Assembly: GCF_009017275.1 (NCBI RefSeq)
Contig: NZ_WBZC01000040.1
Span: forward strand, 1 to 57,908
Source of the DNA: Alkaliphilus pronyensis
GTDB taxonomy: Bacteria > Bacillota > Clostridia > Peptostreptococcales > Natronincolaceae
Length of the DNA stretch: 57,908 bases
Direction of reading: 5' to 3'
Shown: positions 8,959 through 16,935 of the stretch, in pieces
How the letters are laid out: each line of letters begins with the position of its first letter
How positions within the stretch are numbered: position 1 is the stretch's first letter
Notes under the pieces: model-generated
Told to the model about the DNA's origin: nothing
Databases searched by the model: none
The model's input: only the letters and a program-made list of their open reading frames with translations
Made by a program: the position numbers and the translations under genes

Positions 8959-9705
8959 ATGTGTGATAGCTATATTAACTCAGAATCAAATAACGTTAAT
9001 GAAGAGCATTTGTGCTGTGCAATTTCTGATAAAAAACATCAGCATGGTGTTGGTATGAAGCGAACTTGGTTGGCTGAAAGAATAAAAGAAGGTCATGTTT
9101 TTAAAAAGCTTGATGCTAGAGGAAAGGTTTTTATAGAGTATGCTTCAGTAGAAAATGCTTGGGTACCTGTTATGGGGGAAAACTATGTTTATATATATTG
9201 TTTTTGGGTTTCAGGTAGCTATAAAAAAAAGGGACATGGCAAGAAACTATTGGAGTATTGCATTGAAGATGCTAAGAGTAATGGCAAGTCTGGGATTTGT
9301 GTCATTAGCTCAAAGAAAAAAACTCCATTCCTTACAGATAAAAAGTACATGCTGAAATATGGATTTGAGGTAGCTGATGTTATTGATAATTATGAACTAT
9401 TGGCTCTATCCTTTGACGGTACAAAGCCTTCTTTTACTGAAGGTGCTAGAAAGCAAAAAATAGATACTAAAGATCTAACAATTTACTACTCCATGCAATG
9501 TCCATATATACCCAATTGTATAGAGCAAGTAGAAGTGTATTGCAAAGAAAACAAAATACCTTTAAACCTCGTTAAAATAGACACACTGGAAAAGGCTAAG
9601 TCTGTCCCATGTGTATTTAATAATTATGCAGTTTTCTATGAAGGAAGGTTTATAACCACACATTTACTTAATTTAGGATATTTAAAAAAGATGGTTTTGA
9701 AGTAA
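8959..9705 (+). CDS. yoaP: YoaP-like N-acetyltransferase
   Basis: The roughly 248-residue protein combines a GNAT domain (about 35-150; YVYIYCFWVSGSYKKKGHGKKLLEYC includes the acetyl-CoA loop) with a C-terminal YoaP-type domain (about 160-248; YYSMQCPYIPNCIEQVE). The C-terminal part has a thioredoxin-like look with a Cys-Pro motif. It matches the family of Bacillus YoaP, whose substrate is not established. ATG 8959 follows aaggagg at good spacing. A TTG three bases earlier is in frame but unnecessary. Confidence 0.82.
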   Translation: MCDSYINSESNNVNEEHLCCAISDKKHQHGVGMKRTWLAERIKEGHVFKKLDARGKVFIEYASVENAWVPVMGENYVYIYCFWVSGSYKKKGHGKKLLEYCIEDAKSNGKSGICVISSKKKTPFLTDKKYMLKYGFEVADVIDNYELLALSFDGTKPSFTEGARKQKIDTKDLTIYYSMQCPYIPNCIEQVEVYCKENKIPLNLVKIDTLEKAKSVPCVFNNYAVFYEGRFITTHLLNLGYLKKMVLK

Positions 9706-9790
9706 TTTAAATCCAGTTTAATATCATATCTTGTGAAAAACAAGGTTTATATAGGCGTGTATAAAAAGTCCATTTTTTTTAATATTAACA

Positions 9791-9828
9791 TGATAATGAT
9801 TGTCATTTTCACATTCACCTGTTATAAT
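9791..9828 (+). promoter_or_regulatory. sigma-A promoter overlapped by a Fur box
   Basis: TTGTCA at 9800-9805 and TATAAT at 9823-9828 are separated by 17 bp. TGATAATGATTGTCA (9791-9805) differs from the Bacillus Fur consensus TGATAATNATTATCA at one position and covers the -35 box. This places the following membrane-protein gene under iron repression and shows that an in-frame region starting at 9733 is not the true gene start. Confidence 0.8.
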
Positions 9829-9861
9829 GAATTGAATAAAAAAATGAAGGAGATGGACAAA

Positions 9862-10640
9862 ATGGATAGGAGTTTAGTACTTGTTTTATCATTATTAGTA
9901 GTGGGAATAATAGTTTTTTATTTTAGGGAGCCCTTTAAAAACAAATAAGAACATGGTATGCAATATCTTGGTTAGTATCGGCTCTAACATTCATCTATTA
10001 TATTGTTACCTTGTTCGTTGAAGTGGATTATCATGCTTGGTATATAATACCATTTAGGGTAAGCTTCAGTGCAGTTATTCCAGCTGCCATATGGATGTAT
10101 GTTATGTATGCTGGCGTAATACCTAAAGGGCATAGCTTTAAAAAACCAATGATGTCTGTGAGAACAGAATTATCTATACTGGCAGTAATTTGGTCTTTAC
10201 CACAAGCAATTATTTATACATTAGGCGGCACTGTTGTAGCTTTTATACCCTTTATGATAGATTTAATTAATGGTGTTGAAGCCTTTGGCTATAGCTCATT
10301 AACCACAATTATAACCTACTTGTCTGGATATATTAATTTTGTTTTACTGGTAGTTTTAGGTTGGACATCAATGAAAAAGCCTAAGGCTAAAATGGGGATG
10401 GCAAAATGGAGAAAACTACAAAGATGGGCGTATTTATTTTATGCATCATGCTTTGCCCAATGGATTTTTATAGCTGTTAGGCGAGCAATTGGTCATGCTG
10501 CCCATGATGGAGTACATTTTTATCAAACCACTGAAATTATAAGGGTTATAATATATATTGTAGTTCTTGTAGGATACCTAGCATTAATGTATAAAAGAGA
10601 AAGCCATAAGAAAAAGGCTTTAGCTGAGGGTAGTGCTTAA
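9862..10640 (+). pseudogene. ferric-reductase-like membrane protein, frameshifted near the N-terminus
   Basis: Translation from ATG 9862 (Shine-Dalgarno aaggag) gives MDRSLVLVLSLLVVGIIVFY...PFKNK and stops at 9948. The -1 frame then continues without any ATG, GTG or TTG as ...IRTWYAISWLVSALTFIYYI..., and only later reaches the TTG at 10011. One extra A in the aaaaa run at 9937-9941 would give a continuous protein of about 259 residues with seven or so membrane helices. KWRKLQRWAYLFYASCFAQWIF and histidines in AIGHAAHD resemble YedZ/ferric-reductase heme-binding domains. Fur control fits iron reduction. A real mutation, transcriptional slippage or a sequencing error could each explain the break. 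Confidence 0.6.
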
Positions 10641-10814
10641 TAAACTGTTAATACATAGTTGATTAATGAAGCACATAAAAAATTATGAGGCAAATAATCA
10701 GCAACCCCAAATATGCAGATGCTTGTAAACATTATTATTACTATCAACATATAAGTGCGGAAGCCTGAGATAATAATAACATATCATTCAAAGCATTTAA
10801 GTATATACTTAAAA

Positions 10815-10849
10815 TAAAGGCATAGTAGCTATTATACACTATGCCTTTA
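10815..10849. terminator. bidirectional hairpin terminator
   Basis: A near-perfect stem, taaaggcatagt / actatgccttta, with an AT-rich loop lies between the + strand reductase-like gene and the - strand rhodopsin gene. A- and T-rich flanks on both sides suit termination in both directions. Confidence 0.7.
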
Positions 10850-10860
10850 CTTATATGGTT

Positions 10861-10986
10861 ATAAAGAAAACTTAGTTCAGATGGAGTTTTAACTCCAAAT
10901 GAGTTTTAGTTGCCCTTATTTCGAAGCTTAGCGGCACTTATCTCCTGCTTTGGAAGCGGGAGTGTTAGTAACGCCGCTGAGATAAA
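10861..10986 (+). repeat. dispersed structured repeat A, copy 1
   Basis: This 126-bp element begins ataaagaaaacttagttcag and ends acgccgctgagataaa. It folds as an outer stem AGCGGC/GCCGCT enclosing the hairpin CTCCTGCTT/AAGCGGGAG. A nearly identical 126-bp copy lies inverted at 42015-42140, with diverged copies at 54681-54759 and, inverted, at 11757-11840. No ORF is inside. It could be a miniature transposable element or a mobile non-coding RNA; no transposase is present in the window. Confidence 0.75.
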
Positions 10987-11032
10987 AAGCCAGCCATTAG
11001 TTTATGGCTTAGTACCTTGCTACTATTTTTTC

Positions 11033-11731
11033 TTACTGCCTAATTGCTGAATATGGCTTAAGTCTTCTTAAGCCGTATAGATCTAGCATACTAAAGCCTA
11101 CCTTCGAAAATATGGGTAAGAAAATAAAGGCTAAAACATCACTTGATTCTGTTATCAAACCAAGACCAGAAGGACCAATTAGCCATACTGTTGGATAGCT
11201 AATCCAAAGGACAGTTAGGTACAAAGCGGTTGTTTTATAATGGTTACTGAGCTTTGTATCGCTTGCTTTAGCAATTTTATATAGGGGTACCCAAATTATA
11301 AAAAGAATAATAAATAAAGCAACCATACCAATGGAGTACCATATATACTTTAGACTATGCTCTGAAAGGTCTGCTATAAGTCCAGATAATATCATTATTA
11401 TGTCTGCAAATACTAGGGATAAAATAATAGAGATGTTCTTAGATGTATAAAACATTGCTGTAAGTGCCAGTGACAGAAGCAGCAGAGGTGTTGTAACAAT
11501 CCAGTCTAAATAACGTGCGAAGAATACTGTTTGTTCGGAGGTTTTTAAAAATCCTTGACCTATTGCAATGGAAAAATAAGCTATAGCTGACCAAACAGGT
11601 ATAAAAATAGCAATTAAGTACTCGTATTGAGGCACCCCTTGAGGATTTCTACTTTGAAAATAAAAGTATAAAGCACCTGCCAGCATCACTGCTGCGTAGA
11701 ACCAATGAAGCTGTAGAATAAACTCGTCCAT
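11033..11731 (-). CDS. microbial rhodopsin with xenorhodopsin signature residues
   Basis: The 232-residue, seven-helix protein is a type I rhodopsin. Helix C reads ARYLDWIVTTPLLLLSLAL: R73, D76, T80 and S87 occupy the bacteriorhodopsin R82, D85, T89 and D96 positions (DTS motif). Helix F has WISYPTVWLIGPSG. Helix G has PIFSKVGFSMLDLYG, with the retinal Schiff-base lysine K210, proline P206 in place of D212, and D217 seven residues after the lysine. Pro at the D212 site plus this cytoplasmic Asp is the pattern of xenorhodopsins and Anabaena sensory rhodopsin, so inward proton transport or light sensing is likely. Start ATG follows gaggag. No retinal-synthesis gene is in the window. Confidence 0.93.
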   Translation of the reverse strand: MDEFILQLHWFYAAVMLAGALYFYFQSRNPQGVPQYEYLIAIFIPVWSAIAYFSIAIGQGFLKTSEQTVFFARYLDWIVTTPLLLLSLALTAMFYTSKNISIILSLVFADIIMILSGLIADLSEHSLKYIWYSIGMVALFIILFIIWVPLYKIAKASDTKLSNHYKTTALYLTVLWISYPTVWLIGPSGLGLITESSDVLAFIFLPIFSKVGFSMLDLYGLRRLKPYSAIRQ

Positions 11732-11756
11732 TTAATCACTCCTCTATATAAGTTCA

Positions 11757-11840
11757 TATGAGAGACGCTACTGATAACTCCTTTTCTAAGGGGATATGAG
11801 TACCGCCAAGTATTGAAATAGGTGGAAATAAGCTTTCTTC
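11757..11840 (-). repeat. dispersed structured repeat A, diverged copy 4 (inverted)
   Basis: Read on the - strand, the segment gives tatttcaatacttggcggtactcatatcc...ggagttatcagtagcgtct, aligning with the 3' two-thirds of repeat A (tatttcgaagcttagcggcacttatctcc...gggagtgttagtaacgccgct). The hairpin is kept with changed bases. It lies about 30 bp upstream of the rhodopsin start, so copies 1 and 4 bracket the rhodopsin gene in inverted orientation. Confidence 0.55.
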
Positions 11841-11979
11841 ATTAGTATCTTTAACATTTTCCTAGTACTTTATACTGTTAAAAGCAACGTAGGTACTGTA
11901 CTAACATTTAATACCTTGTATAAAAGCAACAAAGATGCTCAGAAAAATAACTTGAAGCAATTAATATAGAAGAAAAGTA

Positions 11980-12014
11980 TTGACAAAATAAAATGAGAAT
12001 GATAATCTTTATCA
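11980..12014 (+). promoter_or_regulatory. promoter with Fur box for the heme-uptake operon
   Basis: TTGACA (11980-11985), a 17-bp spacer and TAATCT (12003-12008) form a promoter. TGATAATCTTTATCA (12000-12014) matches the Fur consensus TGATAATNATTATCA except at one base and covers the -10 region. Iron-replete Fur would block this promoter. Confidence 0.78.
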
Positions 12015-12107
12015 TGACATAAAATATTCTGAAGAGATGCTTTTAACACTTCATTTATGAAGCAGAGAACAAGCTTCAAACTAATACATTTTAAAGGGGA
12101 GGATAAC

Positions 12108-13238
12108 ATGAAAAAAATATTATTACTTGTACTAATTGGTTTATTAAGTATGTCTATGATTATAGGTTGTGGGTCAGAAAATACTACTAATGACGAAACA
12201 AACGAAAATCAAACTGAAGCAAATGGGGAAAAAGACAAAGATACAGAAGAAACTAATGAAGAAACAGCTGTTGAAACAACTAAGTTTGCTGGTAAAATAT
12301 CCTTTAAAGAGGTAGCTGGCAAGGTAACTTTGGACTTAAAAAACTCAGCTCCAGAGATAAGTGAAAAATATGATGTACTATTTAAGAAGTTTTCACAGCT
12401 AGGCACCTTTGAAAATTCAGCAATTGGAGCTGCATCCACCGCTAATTTGTTCTATGAGCTAGGTATTGATTTTATTGCTGCTCCACAAACAAAAACACTA
12501 CATAATGACCTAGTGGCTAGACAAAAAACTATTGAAGAGTTTTCAAGGGAAAATAATGATATTCTTAATATAGGAAGCTCAATGAGCCCTAACACAGAAG
12601 CCCTTATAGAGCTGCAACCTGACATTTTCATATTTCCAGACACCCTATTAGGGCTAAAAGAAAGGTACAAATATATAGAAGAGGCAAATATTGAAATATT
12701 CCCGTTATATCAAAGCGAATACACAGATATATTTGTAATATTACAAGCGATTTTAGATACCACAGACACAAGTGATGAGAAAATATATGAAATTTTTAAG
12801 AATGCAAAGGAGGTTATTGAGGAAGCAAACAGCCTTACAGCAGAAGCTAAGGAAGAAAAAACAGTAGCTGTTCTTTATATTAAAGGTGAACCTCGTATTT
12901 TAGAGGATGGTATGCCGGTTATTAAAATCGCTGAAGATTTAGGAATGATTAATGTACTGGCAGGTGCTGAAGCTTCTGAGCTTAGTCCTGAGGTATTAAT
13001 TGATAAAGATCCAGATTATATTATTTATTATGCCCACGGAGATGGAGATGTAGAGGCACTAAATACATTCACTAAAGAGCTTGAGGATGAAAATGGCAAA
13101 TATAGATCCTTAAAGGCTGTTAAAGATGGAAACTATATCCCATTAGGTAACGAGAATTACTCTAGCTTCTCAAGCGTTGATTTAAGAGTTATTGAAGTAA
13201 TAAAGCAAATTGTTGAGACTACCTATGGTGAAGAATAA
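12108..13238 (+). CDS. heme/siderophore ABC transporter substrate-binding lipoprotein
   Basis: The roughly 376-residue protein has a lipoprotein signal peptide ending in the lipobox IIGC, followed by an acidic Glu/Thr/Asn-rich linker. The rest is a class III periplasmic-binding fold (about 75-376). NIGSSMSPNTEALIELQPDIFIF resembles the IsdE/HmuT-type heme-binding proteins, and the downstream heme-degrading enzyme supports heme as cargo. ATG 12108 follows ggggagg; the reading frame extends to 12057 but without a signal or ribosome site. It heads a Fur-controlled operon and its stop overlaps the start of the permease gene. A siderophore ligand is not excluded. Confidence 0.85.
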   Translation: MKKILLLVLIGLLSMSMIIGCGSENTTNDETNENQTEANGEKDKDTEETNEETAVETTKFAGKISFKEVAGKVTLDLKNSAPEISEKYDVLFKKFSQLGTFENSAIGAASTANLFYELGIDFIAAPQTKTLHNDLVARQKTIEEFSRENNDILNIGSSMSPNTEALIELQPDIFIFPDTLLGLKERYKYIEEANIEIFPLYQSEYTDIFVILQAILDTTDTSDEKIYEIFKNAKEVIEEANSLTAEAKEEKTVAVLYIKGEPRILEDGMPVIKIAEDLGMINVLAGAEASELSPEVLIDKDPDYIIYYAHGDGDVEALNTFTKELEDENGKYRSLKAVKDGNYIPLGNENYSSFSSVDLRVIEVIKQIVETTYGEE

Positions 13239-14205
13239 GATAGTTGCAACTGTAGCTGCCTTAGCCATATTATTGATTGCTTTACTAATAAACATTTGCT
13301 ATGGTGGCTCAACTGTTGGACTAAAGGATGTTATAGATGTTTTTATTGGTAATCCAGTAAAAGATAGTACAATGATAATTGTAAAAGAGGTGCGACTACC
13401 TAGGGCTATTACTGGCCTTATGGTAGGAGCTACCCTTGCCGCCAGTGGAACTCTAATCAAGGCGGTTATGAGAAATCCTCTTGCCGATAGTGGACTTTTG
13501 GGCATACAAAGTGGTTCTGCTTTAGTGGCTATATTCATAATACTTGTAGCTCCAAACCTCTACTCTTATCTACCCGTAGGAGCCTTTATAGGGGGAATAA
13601 TAACATACCTAATTCTTATTGTGCTTGCAGTAAAGGATGGTAAAATACAATCACTGAGGCTTGTGTTGGCAGGGGTTGCAATTAGTGCTTTTATGGGTTC
13701 AATGATAGGTCTAATAACAATTTATAATAGTGATGAATTAGAAAGTGCAATATCATGGCTTAATGGTTCATTTGTTGGAATAGGTGGCTATGATGCCAAG
13801 CTATTAACTATATATGGAGTTATAGCACTAATAGTCTCTTTGTTTTTAATACCAAAGTGTAATCTTTTATTATTAGATGATAGTACTATAGAAAATCTAG
13901 GTGAAAACGTAAGCCTTGTAAGATTTATTGTTGCAACAGTGGCGGTCTTTTTATCGGCAGTAAGTGTTGCCTTTGTTGGAATAGTAGGCTTTGTAGGCTT
14001 AGTTATACCACATGTGGGTAAGCTTATAATAGGTCAAAATCATAAATGGCTATTACCCTTCTCTACATTATTAGGCTCTATTTTTGTTTTACTTTCCGAC
14101 GGAATACAAAAATTAGTTTTCTCTCCAATGGAAATTCCAGTTGGAATTGTTATTTCATTTGCTGGTGCACCTTTCTTTTTATACCTCCTTAGAAAGGAAG
14201 TGTAG
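13225..14205 (+). CDS. FecCD-family heme/siderophore ABC permease
   Basis: The roughly 326-residue protein is rich in membrane helices (nine or ten) and carries the FecCD/BtuC signatures VRLPRAITGLMVGATLAASG near the N-terminus and VGFVGLVIPHVGKLIIG near residue 260, the coupling helix to the ATPase. It forms the membrane channel for the lipoprotein-delivered ligand. ATG 13225 overlaps the end of the preceding gene, implying translational coupling; GTG 13228 is an alternative. It has the usual family length. Confidence 0.9.
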   Translation: MVKNKIVATVAALAILLIALLINICYGGSTVGLKDVIDVFIGNPVKDSTMIIVKEVRLPRAITGLMVGATLAASGTLIKAVMRNPLADSGLLGIQSGSALVAIFIILVAPNLYSYLPVGAFIGGIITYLILIVLAVKDGKIQSLRLVLAGVAISAFMGSMIGLITIYNSDELESAISWLNGSFVGIGGYDAKLLTIYGVIALIVSLFLIPKCNLLLLDDSTIENLGENVSLVRFIVATVAVFLSAVSVAFVGIVGFVGLVIPHVGKLIIGQNHKWLLPFSTLLGSIFVLLSDGIQKLVFSPMEIPVGIVISFAGAPFFLYLLRKEV

Positions 14206-14208
14206 TTA

Positions 14209-14970
14209 ATGATAGAAGTGAAGAATTTATCAGTTAGCTTTAATAGCAAAGCTGTACTTAATAATTTATCAATTGAAATAAAAAAAGGTAGCTTTACAGC
14301 TATAATTGGTCCTAATGGCTGTGGCAAATCAACACTGGTAAAGGCAGTTGCTGGTTTAATTTCAACGGATTCTGGTGTAATTATTGTTGATGGAAAGCTG
14401 AGAAATAAGTATAAGAGAAAGGAATTTGCCAGAAAGGTTGCATTCTTAATGCAGTTTGGTACCAGCTGTGACGGTGTTACTGCAAGAGATCTAGTAGAAT
14501 ATGGTAGAAACCCATATAGAAGGCTTTTTAAGAGGCAGACAAAGGAGGATGAAGAAATTATCGAATGGGCTATAGAAAAAACCCATTTAAGAGAATTTGA
14601 AAATAGAATGCTAAATAAATTATCTGGTGGAGAAAGACAGCGTGCCTTTCTGGCAATGGCTATTGCACAACAAACAGAAGTTCTTATATTGGATGAACCA
14701 ACTAATCATTTAGATATAAAATATCAATATGAAACCTTAAACCTAGTAAAAAAGCTAAACCAAGAAAGCAATATAACAGTAATATGCATACTCCACGATA
14801 TTAATCAAGCCCTAAGATACAGTGATAATATAATTGTTATGAAGGAAGGTAGAATAGTAACTAACGGAGCTACAGAAACATGTGTTACAAAAGAGCTCAT
14901 GCAGGATGTCTATGAAATTAAATGTGATGTAATCAAAAGAAGGGGAGTATGTTGCATAGATGTATTTTAA
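14209..14970 (+). CDS. FepC/HmuV-type ABC transporter ATP-binding protein
   Basis: The 253-residue ATPase has Walker A GPNGCGKST, the Q-loop in FLMQFG, signature LSGGERQRAF, Walker B VLILDEPTNHLDI and a switch histidine in ILHDINQA. It energises the heme/siderophore importer and starts three bases after the permease stop. It has the usual length for iron-complex importers. Confidence 0.92.
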   Translation: MIEVKNLSVSFNSKAVLNNLSIEIKKGSFTAIIGPNGCGKSTLVKAVAGLISTDSGVIIVDGKLRNKYKRKEFARKVAFLMQFGTSCDGVTARDLVEYGRNPYRRLFKRQTKEDEEIIEWAIEKTHLREFENRMLNKLSGGERQRAFLAMAIAQQTEVLILDEPTNHLDIKYQYETLNLVKKLNQESNITVICILHDINQALRYSDNIIVMKEGRIVTNGATETCVTKELMQDVYEIKCDVIKRRGVCCIDVF

Positions 14971-15004
14971 GAGATACAATAATAATAAAAAGGGAGGAAC
15001 TTCA

Positions 15005-15535
15005 ATGAAGGTACTTATTACATATAGTTCCAAAACAGGCAATACTAAAAAAATAGCAAATGAGGTAGCTAAGGAGGTTACAAAATTATATCCACAGGCA
15101 GATTTTAAGAATATTGATGAAGTAGTTGAATTTGACTACGATATAATATTTTTAGGGGGATGGATTGATCGAGGTAATTTCAATAAAGAAGTAGAATGCA
15201 GGCTAGATTCAATTAAGAATAAGAATGTTGCTTTTTTCTTTACTTTAGGTGCTTATTCCACCTCCATGCATGCTTATGATTGTATAACAAATATAAGAAC
15301 AGCATTAGATAAGAGTAATAATAGAGTTATAAATCATTTTCATTGTATGGGTCCAGTATCTAAAGACCTTAAAGAAAGAATGGCTAAACTTCCAAAGGAT
15401 CATCCACATTATCCAGATGAAGCAAGATTAAAGAGATGGGCTTGTTCAGAGAGCCATCCTAATGAAGAAGATTTTGAGGCAGCTAGAAGCTTTGTATCAG
15501 GAACCTTTAAAGCATTGAATAATAAGAGGGTTTAG
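15005..15535 (+). CDS. flavodoxin-family protein, probable electron donor for heme degradation
   Basis: The 176-residue protein begins MKVLITYSSKTGNTKKIANE, the FMN phosphate loop. It continues with DYDIIFLGGWIDRGNF and VAFFFTLGAYSTSMHAYD, like flavodoxins with a long C-terminal tail (about 130-176, with HPHYPDEA). Flavodoxins are known electron donors for anaerobic heme or bilin reductases. ATG 15005 follows gggagg; upstream in-frame codons overlap the ATPase gene. It lies three bases before the radical SAM gene, so the two probably act together. Confidence 0.83.
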   Translation: MKVLITYSSKTGNTKKIANEVAKEVTKLYPQADFKNIDEVVEFDYDIIFLGGWIDRGNFNKEVECRLDSIKNKNVAFFFTLGAYSTSMHAYDCITNIRTALDKSNNRVINHFHCMGPVSKDLKERMAKLPKDHPHYPDEARLKRWACSESHPNEEDFEAARSFVSGTFKALNNKRV

Positions 15536-15538
15536 TAT

Positions 15539-16786
15539 ATGTTTGAGAAAAGATATAAATCCCATCATGATGCAAGAAGAGAGTTTTCCCACCTGCTTCA
15601 AACAGAGAAATCTAACTTTAACCAATTAACTGAAGTCCTAAAAAAGGAAGCTTTAGAACAGGAAAAGGAACATTGTATTTATATTCACATTCCTTTTTGC
15701 GATAAAATTTGTTCATTTTGCAATATGAATAGAAGGATACTGAAAGGAACCTTGGATAGCTACGTAAATGATATTATAAATCAAATTAAAATGTATGGAG
15801 AGTTTGATTATCTTAGAAGCATAAAAATAGGTAGTATATACTTTGGTGGAGGCACACCAACGGTTCTGTCAGGAACTCAACTTGAGAAGATTATCAATTG
15901 CTTAAAAGAACATTTTAACATTATAGATAACTGTGAGATAAGCACAGAAACTACCCTACATAATTTAGACTCTAGTAAAATCACTAAGCTAGAAGAAATT
16001 GGCTTTAATAGATTAAGCATAGGCATACAAACCTTTAGTGACCACGGTAGAAGATTCTTAAACAGAACCTTTGATAAAGAGGAGAGTATAAATAGACTAA
16101 AAAAAATACGTGAGGAATTCTCTGGTACAGTCTGTATTGATAAGATTTATAATTATAGTGGTGAAACCCTTGATGATTTGAAGGAGGATATTAGAATTAT
16201 AAAGGAGCTTAAAATTGATAGCTTTAGCTTTTACTCTCTAATGATACACGAAGGCTCTAATCTTAGTAAAATGGAGCAGAGTAACAAATTAATAGAGGAT
16301 AAGGATAGAGAATATCATGATTTTTTTGTTGAAAGCTTTATTAATGATAAGGAATTAGACTATGATATATTAGAGCTTACAAAGATAACATTAAAGGGAA
16401 AGGATCGTTATAATTACATAAAAATAAGGCATAAGGAATCAAACACTATACCAATAGGGATAGGTGCAGGGGGAAAGATTTTAAATTATAGTATATATGT
16501 CCGAGATTTTAATAATATAGTAGTCAGTAAAAATATTGGAAAAGGTTATACCGATACCCATATCCTTTATGGTTTAATACAAGAGGATAAGCTAACCTAT
16601 AATAATCTTAGTAACCACTTTACAAAAGAAGAAATTGAAGGTTTAAGGGTTAAGCTAGATGAACTTGTAGAGAATCAATTCTTAATGAAATATGAAGATG
16701 GTTATAGGTTAACACCAAAAGGTCTTTTCTATGGAAATAACATTTGTGGAAGTATTTGCAAGCATTATTTAGAAAACCAAAGCTGA
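15539..16786 (+). CDS. ChuW/HutW-like radical SAM heme-degrading enzyme
   Basis: The 415-residue protein belongs to the HemN/HemW/ChuW radical SAM group. HIPFCDKICSFCNM supplies the CX3CX2C cluster motif, FGGGTPTVLS the SAM-binding GG motif, and EISTETTLHNLD and LSIGIQTF are typical of HemN relatives. A winged C-terminal segment (LYGLIQEDKLTYNNLSNHF) follows. ChuW opens the heme ring without oxygen, releasing iron. Placement after a Fur-controlled heme importer and a flavodoxin favours that role over coproporphyrinogen oxidation or heme insertion (HemW). A hairpin terminator follows directly. Confidence 0.82.
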   Translation: MFEKRYKSHHDARREFSHLLQTEKSNFNQLTEVLKKEALEQEKEHCIYIHIPFCDKICSFCNMNRRILKGTLDSYVNDIINQIKMYGEFDYLRSIKIGSIYFGGGTPTVLSGTQLEKIINCLKEHFNIIDNCEISTETTLHNLDSSKITKLEEIGFNRLSIGIQTFSDHGRRFLNRTFDKEESINRLKKIREEFSGTVCIDKIYNYSGETLDDLKEDIRIIKELKIDSFSFYSLMIHEGSNLSKMEQSNKLIEDKDREYHDFFVESFINDKELDYDILELTKITLKGKDRYNYIKIRHKESNTIPIGIGAGGKILNYSIYVRDFNNIVVSKNIGKGYTDTHILYGLIQEDKLTYNNLSNHFTKEEIEGLRVKLDELVENQFLMKYEDGYRLTPKGLFYGNNICGSICKHYLENQS

Positions 16787-16796
16787 TGTAAAAGAT

Positions 16797-16824
16797 GCCA
16801 CCTTAATTATAGGGTGGCTTTTTG
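16797..16824 (+). terminator. rho-independent terminator of the heme operon
   Basis: GCCACC and GGTGGC form a stem around ttaattatag, and ttttt follows at 16819-16823. It lies ten bases after the radical SAM stop codon. Confidence 0.85.
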
Positions 16825-16935
16825 CTTCAAAACTTAAGTTTACATAGGAAATTAATAAATGTTATAATTACTAATGTAGAGGTAGACTATAGGAATATAC
16901 AATTGTATTATTACCAGCTCAAGGGAAGGTGTATA

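Noticed and set aside
9733-9948. Reading frame of 71 codons starting at GTG 9733
   Set aside because: The Fur-controlled promoter (TTGTCA-17 bp-TATAAT at 9800-9828) lies inside it, so only the part from ATG 9862 can be translated from that transcript.
10861-10986. Repeat A as the end of an IS200/IS605 element
   Set aside because: The hairpin is reminiscent of such ends, but no TnpA or TnpB coding sequence adjoins any copy, so only a neutral name is justified.
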